Made by a program: the position numbers and the translations under genes. From Macrothele yani (taxonomy: Eukaryota; Arthropoda; Arachnida; Araneae; Macrothelidae): DNA of 64,000 nucleotides. Location of the stretch: the NCBI GenBank assembly GCA_039090855.1, contig CM077007.1, forward strand, positions 14,743,515 through 14,807,514. The letters are read 5' to 3'. A model generated the notes under the pieces. That model searched no databases. It was not told where the DNA came from and saw only the letters and a program-made list of their open reading frames with translations. Shown in pieces: positions 36,201 to 49,700 of this stretch. Within the stretch, counting starts at the first letter, position 1, and every line of letters starts with the position of its first letter.

Positions 36201-39200
36201 AATTTGAGCGCCAAAAACTGTTGTTAGCAATTATTCTGCTGCTTCATGGTGATGGAATAAGTGATATATTTCAGTCCATGTTTCCACAGTGTGTACCTGA
36301 TAGGTTTTTCTTGTCGGAAACTAAAGTGAGTTATCTTATTACGGAAGCATTAGGTCCTTATTTTCATAACCAAATGATCAAAGATGCTCAGGGTTCATAC
36401 ACTGCTGGACAATTGCTAAGGACAGATCATAAACGGCTATATAGCGCATAAAAAAGTAAGTGTGGTTGGACGCCAAGTAAAATAAAATAATGTCAGAATG
36501 CCAGGACATTACAAGAAAGACAATTTATTGTGCTCTGAAATCCAGAAGGCTTTGGAACGTGTTCAAGGGACAAACAGGCCATTTTGTGCAGAATACGTGA
36601 ATGTGAAAAAAATGCAATTACCGTCCGCAGGCGTTCCGGCGTAAGATGTCAATACGGGATATGGCCACCATGGAGGGCGATGCAAGATTCCACACGTCAT
36701 GTCATGCTTTGCACAACATTATCAAGCAGCTGTTGGGGTAATTTATCCCAATCCTCTGTCAGTACACGGATGAGGGTGTCCTTGTATATTGGAGGGCATT
36801 GGCGACCAGCAAGACTCCTCCCCAAAGCATCCCACACATTTTCAATGGGATTCGGATCTGGAGAACGTGCTGGCCATACGAGGCGTTGAATATCCTCGCT
36901 CTCAAGACACTCCTGGACAGCGACTGTTCGATGACATGTTGCGTTGTCGTCCATGAAATGAATCTATCATCGACAGCACCACGGAACATGCGAACATGAG
37001 GTAGCAGAACATCATTAATGTATCGTTGGCCAGTCATAGTCCCAGTTGGAAGCACATAGAGGGACGTACGGCCATTGATCATGATGCCAGCTCATACCAT
37101 GACACTACATGTCGAATATTGGTCCCTTTCCTGTATGTTTGCTGGACAATATGCAGTACCACTATCACGCCAGTTCAGTTGTCGTCGACAGTCAGACGAT
37201 AGACTGAATCTACTCTCGTCTGAGAAGAGGACAGCAGACCAGTCGTTATCAGTCCAATTGCGATGTTGATGGCACCATTGCAAACGGGCGGTACGGTGAC
37301 GTCTGGACAATGGGATGCGCACAACAGGACGGCGGGCGTATAGTCCTCCTTCATGCAAACGCCTGATGACAGTTTTTCGGGAGATCCGCTTTGCCAGTAG
37401 CAGCCATAAACTGATTTGCTGCCTCACTAGCTGTGCTGCGCCGGTGTCTTTTTGTTGATAGCACTATGTACCGATCTTCTGCAGGTGTCGTACTGCGAAC
37501 ACGACCTCCATTTGTTTGAAATGATTTCCAAAGCCTTGAAACAACACTATGGCTGACGTCGAACTCCCTGGCAACATCTGTTATTTTTCGCCCTTCCATC
37601 TTGCCAATAATACGGCCACGCGTAAAATCATCTAGGTGATGTCGGGAAGACATACTGAAAATTGCAAGTTCGTCAATTGATTATTTCCCTTCCAACTTTG
37701 CGTTTGAACAACAACGGTCAATACGCGTCAAATCCTTTATATCTCTTATCAGCGCTATGACGTCACGAACAAGTTCGGCAATCCAAAATTTGCATACGCA
37801 CAACACGTCTTACTGTATCCCGCACTTATGCTAATTTCCACATTTTCCTGCCTTCCATTTTATGGTTGCTATCGTTGCTATTGTCATCCGTCCTTAGCAA
37901 TTGTCCGGCAGTGTATTACAGTATTCAGTTTGATGAGACAACAAATGCAGAAAATGAAAAAGAACTTCAAATATTAATAAGATATTGGTCAAAATATAAG
38001 GGGAAAATACTGGTTATGCACCTTGAATCTTTCTTCTTAGGTCATGCGACTGCAGAAAAACTATCAAAGCATATATTGCTGGCCTTAGAAAAATCAGATT
38101 TGTCCTTAAATTACATGTTGTTGTTAGGAAGTGATGGACCCAACGTCAATATAAAAGTGCACAGACTAGTTAATGAAGAAGTGTTGTCTGTTAGAGGTAG
38201 TGGCCTCATTAACATTGGCACATGCAACATACATGTGGTTCATAATGCTTTCCTACATTACATATATATATCACTAAGCTGTTCTCTGAGATTCAGAGGT
38301 TAGCTCCAAAAAGAAATACAAACTTCCAGATATTTTTACTTAATGTTGTCATATCAAACTTCTCCATTTACAGCGATCTTGACATACAACTCGTGCTTCA
38401 CTGATATCCATTACACGCCGTACACAAGATCTTTTATACTTCATACTCATAATCTTTTTCTCATGCAGACACTCCTGAATCTGATGCACCCATGTCTTCC
38501 TTGGCCTTCCTCTGACTTTCCTTCCTGCCACTTGGGCTGTAAAGATTTTCTTAGTAAGCATTTTATCACTCATTCTTTCAACATGGCCAAACCACCGAAT
38601 CATATTGGTCTCCTCCTTGCTAACAACATTTTGCTTCACATCACACAACTGCAATACATCTTCATTTCTCACACAATCATATTGTGTCTTGCCACAAACC
38701 CCACGTAAGTAACACATTTCTCCAGCACACAAACGACTCCTATGTTTCTTCTGCAGTACCCAGGTTTCACTGCCATACATCAGAGTAGGAACAATTACAG
38801 TTTCATACACAGCCATGTGGGAGTCTCTAGAGAACCCATCATTTCTGTGTAAATCTCCCAGAGCAGCTATGACTTTCAAAGAAGAATTCACTTGCCTACT
38901 GATTTCACCATCCAACTTGTTCTCTCTGTCAAACATGCTTCCTAAATACACAAACTCACTCACCTGGTCAACCACAGTGCCATTTATACTTACATTACAT
39001 TCAGTGCTACCCATTCCTCTCTTAAACACCATAACTTTGGTTTTTCCGTTATTTATACTCAGTTTGAATTTCATGCAAACTTCGTGCATCCGAGTCAACA
39101 TACTCTGCAACTCACTTTTGCTCTCTGCCAACAGGACAGTGTCATCAGCATACAGCAATCTGCACACACACGGATATCACCAAGACATAAACCACTATTA

Positions 39201-42200
39201 TCTATTTTGGCATCACGCATGCATGCATCCATAAATATATTAAACAGCCATGGTGACATTGCACAACCTTGTCTAACTCCTGCACCAATGGAAAACCATT
39301 TTGATAAAACACCATTCACTCGTACACAAGCTCTACTACCAGCATACATATGGCTTTTACACTATTAAGTAGATCCCCAGTAACACCATATTCATTCAAT
39401 ACCTTCCACAAAAGTGTCCTATTGACTTGGTCGTAAGCTTTCTCTAAATCTATGAAGGCAGTAAAAACTTTCTTCCCAACAGCCAGATACTTTTCAATCA
39501 TCGTGTGTAATGCAAAAATCTGGTTAGTGCAGCCTTTACCAGGCATAAAACCACTTTGAACATCCCACACTTTCAATGATGTAAGACCCCGTACTTTTTC
39601 AATAACAACCTTACCAAACACTTTCCCTGGCATACTCAGTAGGCTAATACCGCGATAGTTCTTGCATTCAGTCTGATCACCTTTTCCCTTATACAAGGGA
39701 ACAATGATAGCATCCTTCCGCACCTCTCATCACACGGGTGTCAACAACTAAGTGTTTCAAACGCTGATCGTAGACAACAAAATCTATCACACTCTTTTGA
39801 CCAAGAGTACGATTTTCCCAAGTATATGTGTAGATATACTTGTAGTTGAAAAATGTATTCGATACACGCAAACCATTCTCAATGCAGAGTTCAATTAATC
39901 TTTCACCATTATCATTCACACAAGGATCATTAAACTTACCCAGAACATTGTCTGAAATTGCATTCTGCACACCTACTCTAGCATTGAAATCCCTTGCTAT
40001 TATAACTTTTTCTTTAGCACCAAACTGGCTCAAAACAGCTTTTAGCTCATTCGAGAAATCTTCTTTCTTATCAGAAGGTTCCGAGACACAAGGAGCATAC
40101 ACTACAACAATTGCAATTCTCTGAAGTTTCACTTTCAAACAAATCCAGAGAATTCTCTCACTTATGCAACTATAGTGAATCAAGTTGTTCTTCATCTTTT
40201 TACTTAAAATCACACCTACACCCTCCTGTCCTCTCATATTATCCAATACTCCAGACCACACACTCACCGTGCCATTCACTTCTACCCCAATTTCCTTTTT
40301 TTTTTTTTGTTTCACTTACACACAGCACATCCAGTCTATACTTATTCATCTCCTCAATCACCTCACTCATCTTGCCATTTATACCTCTAGTATTTCATAC
40401 ACCAATCTTATATTCACTCAGCCGAGATCTCTTTCTCATACGCCGTTTAGAAAGTCCAGGTCGATTCCGTGGTGGGACCGTCTTTCTCAAGTGTGGTAGG
40501 TCCACCATATCCCACACTTGAGTCATTCTTAATATTTCTTTTTGTCTTTTTAATCAGGTAAGTACATCAGTGTGGGGGATTAGCCCACAGCTGAGGGTTC
40601 CAGTTGGTCATTCAACCTAAGGATTCTGGAACAAATCCCAGTGAGTTGGGGTCTTTTCGCCAATGTCACACAGAACTAGCTTGCACCTCTCCAAGATTCA
40701 CAGAGGCCCTAGTTGCTGTTGTTTGTGCCATTGTTACCACGGAGCGCCCCGAGGAGGCAAACCCATCGCTGACTATGACTTTCCTGAAGGATCTTAATGA
40801 ATTAGGAGAGGAATGTTCATACATTGCTATTACAGTTTTCCATTTCTATGATGGTTTTCCAAATAGATGGGAAGATTACACCGAAGTACAGCAAGAAATT
40901 GAATGTGCCAAGGAAGAAATTACTGAAGCATGTGTTATCAAGGTGGCTGACCTTGAGAGATTCTTGTGAATGCCTGCTTGAACAAAGTCCTGCTCTGGAG
41001 AAATATTTCTTGAATTTTATCCCTAAAAAATGTGCAGCCTTAATTTCAACTAGAAAGTTCAAAGTTATCAGCTCATGTCAAGTGCAGCTTATGTCAAGTG
41101 CTGATTTGTTTACAGGATTCACTAAGAGGTTTCAAAGGCAAGAAGAACTGCTCATCCATATTTTGTATGATGAACTGAAAATACTCTGCTGCTCTCTTAT
41201 TGGTTGGATTTGCAAGACTGAAGTATTAAAGAAACTGAATACATCATGTTCATGGGATCAGGAACAAATTTTTCAGTCAGGCAACCTTCTTCCATTAAAA
41301 GCTGTTGTGGTTAACCGCATAGTGGAAGCTTACACGAAAGACTTGCTAGAAAAAGAAGTAATTCTGTTTCTTAGGGGTGTACAGCAACATTATATTGCCA
41401 GTTGTAAACATCTTCTACAGAAAACATCCTATCTGTATCTACGTCTGCATCTTTTCTTAAACACATGCATTTTCTGCAGCGTTACGGATATTGTAAAGTT
41501 TGCTAAGGCTCTTCCCATAGATATTCCCACTGTCATCCTTCAAGACGAGTGGAAAATGCTACAGTTAGAAAAAGTTGAGGCAAATAAAAAATCTCCAATT
41601 GATTTCTGGAAAACATACATTAATCTCAAACTCCGTAGTGGCATGCTGAAGTATCCAAATGTTGCAGAAGTTCTAAAGGTATGTTTGACTCTGTCTCATG
41701 GGAGTAGAGATGTTGAGAGAGGTTTCTCTCAATCTGGTAGAATTTTGACTGATGACAAAGCATCCATGTCAGCGCGTATGTTAAATGCACGAATTAATAT
41801 TCAATGTGCTTTAAAAAACTACGGAAACAAACCAGGATTAATCCCGATCACCAGGGAACTACTGGCTTTGGCAAGATCTGCCCATTCTTCCTACATGACA
41901 CATCTAGAGAATAAAAAAATGGAGCAGCAGTTGAACTTAAAGAAGAAGGAAGAAGAAGAGAAGTATGCCAAGATCATAAAAGAATGTGAATTAGAAGTTA
42001 AAAAGAGAAAACAATGTATTGAAAAACTACAAGAAAATCTGAAGAGAATTAAAAAAGATCGTAATGAGAAAAATAACCCCAGTGACAAGCGTTTTGAAGA
42101 AGTGCATTCGAAGTTAAAGAAAGCTTTGGACAGAAATCATCTTGGGGAAGCAAAGATTGCCCAAGCAATGCTTGAAGGAATGATAGTTGTAAAAGAACAG

Positions 42201-43683
42201 GAAAATCTCGTTTTTTAAAGAAGCAGAACTTATGCAGAATAATTTAGATAAGCAGAGGACACGTCTTATTACAAACTTTTTTCAGAAAAAATAAATATTT
42301 TTAGTACATTGTTACTAATTAAATAAACTACATTTGTCACTAATAATGTGTTCATTGTATTATTTTTTGCAATTATTATATTACTTTTTCTACTCATGTG
42401 TTATTATTACGGAAAATCTAAAGTATAACAAAGCAGAACTTATGCAAAATAATTTACATAATTATTACCAACTTTTTCCATAAGTAATAAATAATTTTAG
42501 TGTTTTTTTTTATAAACAAACTGCATTTGTCACATGTTTGCTCCATATTTTTATAATTAAATTACTTTCCTATTCATGTATAAGTATATAAAGTAGTTTA
42601 AAATAAAAAATAAAATAAAAATAAAGTGGGTGGATTGGTGGCTATAAGGGTGATGAGGAGGCTATTAATAATATGTATATATATATATATATATATATTA
42701 ATATTATTAATAACATCTATGAAAATGCAAGTGCAGCGATTCGGCTTTTTGAAAATACAACACACATAAAAATTGGAAAGGGAGTGAGACAAGGTGACAC
42801 CATATCTCCCAAGCTCTTTAATGCGACATTGGAAAATGTCTTTCAATCACTGAACTGGGAAAACAAAGGGATAAAGATTAATGGAGATTATCTAACCCAC
42901 CTTCGTTTTGCTGATGACGTAGTCATTTTTGCAACTACCCCATCAGAGCTGCAGGGTATGATCCAGGAACTTGCTGACAAGAGTAAAGAAGTGGGATTAA
43001 AAATGAACTTTCAGAAGACAAAAGGGATGTTCAACGCTTTTACAAGAAATGAAGATTTATTGATTGATGGAGAAAAGCTGGAGATAACAGACATGTTTGT
43101 TTATCTTGGACAGCAGATATCCAGTGAGGGTCACATTGATGAAGAAATTAATCAGCGTACAAAACTTGCCTGGAGAGCTTTTGGAAGAAACAGCATAATT
43201 TTCAAGAGCAATATGCCATTATGTCTTAAAAGAAAAGTGTTTGATCAATGCATCCTTCCAGTGCTTACGTATGGTGCAGAGACGTGGACCTTAACTAAAA
43301 GAGACATACAAAGGCTGCAGACAACTCAAAGAAGCATGGAGAGGTGCATGCTTGGTGTAACCTGGAGAGATAAGAAGAGGAACTCATGGATCCAAAAAAT
43401 TACAAGAGTGGAAGACATCATGATCAGAGTTAAGTCCCTGAAATGGCAATGGGCTGGACATACTGCCAGAAGGACAGGCCATCGATGGACAGCTGAAATT
43501 TTAGATTGGATTCCAAGGGACAGGAAAAGACCCAGAAGAAGACCACATGGGAGATGGGTGGATGAAATTCGAAAGTATGTGGGAGTAACATGGAGGAGAC
43601 TGGCACAAGACAGACCTTTGTGGAAGAAACTCGGGGAGACCTTCGTCCAGCAGTCGATTGATAATGGTTGGCAATGATGATGA

Positions 43684-43719
<36 letters not shown>

Positions 43720-46700
43720 GATGTAAGGTCAGGTGATGCGTAAAATCACAGCCTCTCCTTGACAAATGTCAACCCCGCCTTCTCGTGGTGCATCCTGTTC
43801 CCACTAAAGGGGCTCTGACGACCGCCAATAGCGGTATAACTATACCATCGGGATTAGAGGAAATTCTATCCCACACTCACCAACCCGCTTGGCCAGCGTG
43901 GTGAGTTATGGCCAAACCCCTCCAAAATGACTCCACAACTTAAATCTTGGCCCTCAGTCTCCATCAGCTGGAATGTACCTGGCCAAGGCAGCGGCCAGTG
44001 CGACATGAAGGCAGAGGGTGCTAAGAATCCCCGGAGGACCGGACTAGGCTGCCATCTGATGCTGACCTTGGCAACGTACAATGGATGCTCCCTATCTTCT
44101 GATTCAAGGCTTCTTGAATTGGAAGAGGAACTACAAAGGATCAAGTGGGACATCGTGGGGCTAAGTGAGGTAAGGAGAAAAGGAGAAGATCTCATCGAAC
44201 TGAAAAGTGGACATCTCTTGTACTATCGTGGGACAGATACTGGCAGAACTAGTGGTGTTGGATTTATAATAAACAAGAAACTGAAGGATAAAGTGGTAGA
44301 AGTTGAAAGTTCCTCTGACAGAGCTGCACGACTCGTTATCCAACTATCGAGAAGATACCAGGCTCAGATTATTCAAACTCATGCACCCACCACAAGTCAT
44401 CCTGAAGAAGAAATTGAAGAATTTTATGAGGGAATTTGTCATCTAAATAATAAAGGTAAGTAGCACTTGAAAATAATTATGGGAGATTTCAATGCAAAAA
44501 TAGGGCAACGGCAACAGAATGAAACTTCAGTAGGTAAATTCGGTCACGGCAACAGAAACCAGCGTGGAAATACTCTCGTTGAGTTTGCAGAGGCAGAAGG
44601 GTTTTTCATCTTGAACTCCTTCTTCAAGAAAAAGCCACACAGGAAATGGACATGGAGACATCCAAATGGGACGACAAGTGAAATTGATTTTATTATGTGT
44701 AACAAAAAATTCGTCATAGAAGACTGCAGTGTGCTAAACAAGTTCAACACAGGTAGTGACCATAGATTGGTGAGATGTAAGATGCACCTCAACACTAAAC
44801 TTGAACGTGGCAAGCTCATAAGACAAACAAAATCTATTGACATAACCAACCTTAAAAAACACCATAATACCTTCAAGTTGGTGCTGAAGAACAGGTTCTC
44901 TGCTTTAGAAGGCCTAACATTGGAAGAAGTGGACATCTCTGAAGTTAACAGAAAAGTAACCAAAGCTCTTATGGAAACAGCAACAAAATTAGCTGGGTCT
45001 AAGAACAAGTTGCATGTAAATAAATTATCAGGAAAAACGAAAATGTTGATGCAAAAAAGAAGGAAGATGAGGACAACTAAAGAAGATGTGACTTCCAAAG
45101 TGGAATATATAGAGCTATGCAAGACAGTACGAAAAAGTATCACTGAAGACGTAAGAAAATTCAACTGTGAACTAGTGAGGAAAGCAATTGAAAACAACCA
45201 AAGCCTAAAGATAGCAAAGGGACATCTCAGTAAGGGAAGAAAACAGATTATGGCACTGAGAAAAGAAGATGGTTCTGTAACAAGAAATAGAGGCGAAATT
45301 TTGACAAGAGTGAAAGATTTCTACTCCAAATTATATGAAAGGGATGATACATGCACTCCAGACATCATGAAAGATACCAGTACCAGAGTTCCTCCAGTCC
45401 TTCCAGCAGAAGTTGCACATGCAATCAAGAACATGAAGCGGGGAAAAGCTCCAGGAGAAGATGGAATTACTGTAGACATCATACAAGAAGCAAGTGGAGA
45501 AATCGAAACAGTACTCGCCCAAATTTTCACTTGATGCCTTAATGAAGGAAAGATTCCTGAGGATTGGAACACCGCTACAATGATCCTGCTACATAAGAAA
45601 GGGTGACATTGAGGATCTCAGGAACTACAGACCTATCAGCCTCCTATCAGTAGTTTATAAAATCTTCACTAAAGTTCTTTTCACACCGCTTGAAGGTAAC
45701 ACTGGACATGGCTCAACCGAGAGAACAAGCTGGATTCAGGAGTGGCTACAGCACAATAGATCATATCCATGTGCTGAGAGAACTAATTGAAAGAGCGAGG
45801 GAATATGAACTTCCATTGTGCATGGCTTTTATCGATTATGAAAAAGCCTTTGATTCGGTGAAACCATCAGCAGTTACAATGGCTCTGAAAACCTGCGGTA
45901 TTGAAGATGCATACATTAATATTATTAATAACATCTATGAAAATGCAAGTGCAAAGATTAGGCTGTTTGAAAATACAACACACATAAAAATTGGAAAAGG
46001 AGACAGACAAGGTGACACCATATCTCCCAAGCTCTTTAATGCCACTTTGGAGGGTGTTTTTCAGTCACTGAGCTGGGAAAACAAGGGGATAAAGATTAAT
46101 GGAGATTATCTAACCCACCTTCGTTTTGCTGATGACGTAGTCATTTTTGCAACTAGCCCATCAGAGCTGCAGAGTATGATCCAGGAACTTGCTGACAAGA
46201 GTAAAGAAGTGGGATTAAAAATGAACTTTCAGAAGACAAAAGTGATGTTCAATGCTTTTACACGAAATGAAGATTTATCGATTGATGGAGAAAAGCTGGA
46301 GATAACAGACACGTACGTTTATCTTGGACAGCAGATATCCAGTGAGGGTCACATTGATGAAGAAATTAATCGGCGTACAAAACTTGCCTGGAGAGCTTTT
46401 GGAAGAAACAGCATAATTTTTCAAGAGCAATATGCCATTATGTCTTAAAAGAAAAGTGTTTGATCAATGCATCCTTCCAGTGCTTACGTAGCCGCCCCGG
46501 TGGCGCAGTGGTCTAAGCGATGGCCTCTGATCATTCGTCCGAACGGGGTCCGGGTTCGAATCCTGGTGAGGCATGGATGTTGTGTTTGTCTTACGGCACT
46601 GGTTCTTTCCCTTCCCTGGAACCAGTGACCCTAAATTAGGGACGGGCGACTGCTTATAGCCCATTGAGTTGCTCACGGTGGTCGTTAAACCTCCAATAAA

Positions 46701-49700
46701 AAAAAAAAAAAAGTGCTTACGTATGGTGCAGAGACGTGGACCTTAACTAAAAGAGACATACAAAGGCTGCAGACAACTCAAAGAAGCATGGAGAGGTGCA
46801 TACTTGGTGTAACCAGGAGAGATAAGAAGAGGAACTCGTGGATCCGAAAAATGACAAGAGTGGAAGACATCATGATCAGAGTTAAATCCCTGAAATGGCA
46901 ATGGGCTGGACATACTGCCAGAAGGACAGATCATCGATGGACAGCCGAAATTTTAGATTGGATTCCAAGGGACAGGAAAAGACCCAGAAGAAGACCACAT
47001 GGGAGATGGGTGGATGAAATTCGAAAGTATGCAGGGGTGACATGGAGGAGACTGGCACAAGACAGACCGTTGTGGAGGAAACTTGGGGAGACCTTCGTCC
47101 AGCAGTGGATTGATAATGGTTGACAATGATGATGATGATGATATATATATACACACACACACACACACACGTTTTGGGTACTTTTTGCAAAATAGAATAG
47201 GTTGCTTTTGGTTACTGTTTGCACAATAGATTACGTTTGGTTACTTTTTAAATAATTTTGGTTACTTTTTCAACTTTTTTTACTGCTTGAACCGAGTGGC
47301 AGCCCTGTTACTTTTGTACTGATATATATTACTTCTGTATGTAATTCATTTTTCCTTTCTTAAAATAAATACTGTAGGTATAGGTATGAAAAGTGCTCAA
47401 ATGAGGAAGAACGTAGTCCAGAAGACCCACAAGAAAGGCTTAGCACTGATGTTGATAGTGGCCATTCAAGTTCACATTCACCTGATGGAGTGAAGTCTTT
47501 TTCTCCTGCAAACAATGGTGAGCTGCTATCTTTCGTGAATTAATTATGTTGAGAGAGGTATGTGTTCAGGGTGTCTACTGGTCATGAAAGTCATGAAATT
47601 GAGCAGGTGGTCACAAAGTAATGAAAAAGTAATAAAATTGAGTGGGTGGTCATTAAGTTTTTTTTTGTATCAGCACCTGAATGAAGACATGTTTGCACAC
47701 CTAGAAGAAAACACGAACCGACACCCTTATAAACCGGTATGTAGTTGATGCCCCATGACATATATATATATATATATATAATAACATATGGCTTCATCAA
47801 AAGCTGATGTTGTGAAGAGGGAATATTTGCTTTGCAATTTTCTGAATCTTCTAAAAAAACAACTGAAACAGTTCAATCCTAAGGAGGACAAACTGGATCA
47901 CTTCTTGATGAATTTACTACAAAGTGCGAACCATGACTATCAAGTTCTTACAGAAGCTGCTATGCATGTTTCATGGCAATGCTGCAGTTGAAAGAGGCTT
48001 TTCTGTTAACAAAGAACTTTTAATTGAAAACTTAGAAGAAGATGCAGTTGTTGCAGAAAGAAGTGTTTACAGAGCAATACTATCGTTAGGTGGTTTAGCT
48101 CATAGTGAGAAAGAACTGAATGTGGACATCACAAAATCAATGATATTAGCTGTCAAAAATGCTTCATCAAAAAGAGTAGAAGCCTTAAAGAAGAAGAAAT
48201 CTGATGAAGATGAATTGGCCAATTGTAAAAGGAGTGCAGTCCAAGAACTAAAAAACTCAAAGGTAAGAAAAGAAAGCTTATAGAAAAGGCAAAAGAAGAA
48301 GCTGAAGTTCTAGATTCTTTGATAGCAAGTTAGCTAAGATCCTTAAACACTGACTCTTTCACTGTGAAATTTCAGTCTCCATAAATTTTGTACATTCATA
48401 GTTTTTACATTGCCTTAATAAAAACTTGTAAGTTTTTACAGCATTACCATGTTAAAAGAATTTGTGTATTAATAGATGTAATGATAAATATTTCTGAAAA
48501 TAGCCGTACCCCATCCTAGATGAGAGTTGAATGTTTTTATTTCTTTAAACACATAGAATTTGGTGAATGGCATAGTGCAAGCCATACATAATTACATTAT
48601 TCATGTTAAGCAATTTTAGTGGCATAAGAATTACATTCAGCTTTCATCTCAACTGGCTTTCAGGTAGAGGTTCATTAAAAAGCCACCCCCCCCCCGCTAT
48701 AGCCATTTTAGCAGCAATATTATAGACACATCAGTTTTTTCCCTAAACTATTGCCGCATGGAATTAATTTCAGTGTTTGTAAAAATAAAAAATAACCTGG
48801 GATCTCAAGCCAAGGGTACTAGATTATGAGTGTAGAATGGTTGTCATTGTGCCACGCATTGTCAAGAAGTCATGAATTTAACTGAAGATGTGATGAAATG
48901 GTTGAAATGGTCATGAAAATGTCATGAATTTGGTTCATTGAAAATCAGTAGACACCCTGGTGTTATGATGCTTAGTTTTTTTGTTTTTTTTTTAGACTGG
49001 TAAGGAAGTAGGATTAGCTTCAACTAGTGGAAATCTGAGGAGGTTTAGACTCTGCACTCAGACACTTAGGATTTTGTCATCCTGGGTGGTGTAATGGAAA
49101 ATCGGGAGATACTGGTTCGATTCCCACTCCAGTGTGATGTAATTTTAAAGTTTTCCAGTGTGATTGATGTACTTGTTGAACAGTTAAATACTGGCAATTT
49201 GGGCATATCTGAATGCTAAGTTAATTCTGATGTAGTTCCATGTATTAAGAGAAGAGGATATTTCTTCCACAGAATTTGTGCAATAAGGTAATATACAGGG
49301 TGATTCAAAAAGGACTTTACAATTTTGAAAACATATGGAAACTTATTCAGAATACTTAAAAAATTTTTGGAGGCATTAATCTGTAGCAAAACACACAAAG
49401 TTTTACCTCACATTGTGCCATAGCACTGAATTCTATAAACACGACAGCCAGCGGCATGCATTTCAAAATGGCTGCTTTCACAGGTGTGGAACATGTTCAT
49501 GGTATGTTTTGGTTTGAAGAAACGAAATCTATGACAACTGTTCAAAGTAAATTTCGCAGCCTGCAATGTAGGGATCCTCCTACTAGACTTGCAATTTACT
49601 CTTGGGATAAGAATTTTATTGAGACTGGTTGTTCTGTTCGCCACGCCATGAGAAATCCCCTGGTCGCCTGCATGTTTCTGCTGCTGTTGTGAAACTAGTG

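Larger units (their letters stand above)
38255..40778 (-). mobile_element. LINE with target duplication, internally deleted, inside the hAT gene
   Basis: It is flanked by ctttcct at 38248-38254 and 40779-40785; joining across one copy restores HNAFLKDLNELGEE in the hAT protein. Read on the minus strand: 5' noncoding region (about 40778-40320), endonuclease frame (40315-39689), reverse transcriptase frames (39723-39316, 39349-39095, 39167-38349), then a tail of (ta)n against the left duplication. The clade (CR1/Jockey/I-like) is not assigned. Confidence 0.9.
43718..47140 (+). mobile_element. RTE-type LINE copy C, near full-length
   Basis: The only copy with the 5' region and endonuclease. Runs from gggatgtaaggtcaggtg to the (atg)n tail, with a SINE inserted at 46491-46711. 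Coding damage: TAG at 44461-44463, TGA at 45532 (CGA in copy A, a CpG-type change), one extra g near 45601, one extra t near 45680, one extra t near 46420. Copy A lacks the last four, so they are private to C. Confidence 0.93.
35367..47307 (+). mobile_element. hAT transposon carrying nested insertions
   Basis: The left end cagggctgccagttggttac (35367) and right end, complement of cagggctgccactcggtt (ending 47307), share the first 11 bases. Next to each lie repeated ggttacttttt blocks. Inside, coding pieces read in order as one hAT transposase: 35830-36397, 37914-38254, 40779-42218. They are interrupted by a Tc1 element (36400-37913), a LINE (38255-40778) and two RTE copies (42697-47140). No 8-bp target duplication is visible: the flanks are tatatata and ttactttt. 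The left flank is the RTE fragment at 35280, so the original border may have been rearranged. Confidence 0.8.

Noticed and set aside
44544..45197. Long minus-strand frame of 217 codons
   Set aside because: It is the antisense shadow of the RTE endonuclease and linker, which has clear family motifs on the plus strand. The same applies to frames antisense to other RTE copies.
46491..46570. tRNA gene at the SINE head
   Set aside because: A and B boxes are present but no acceptor stem or full cloverleaf, and it is embedded in a poly-A-tailed element with a target duplication.
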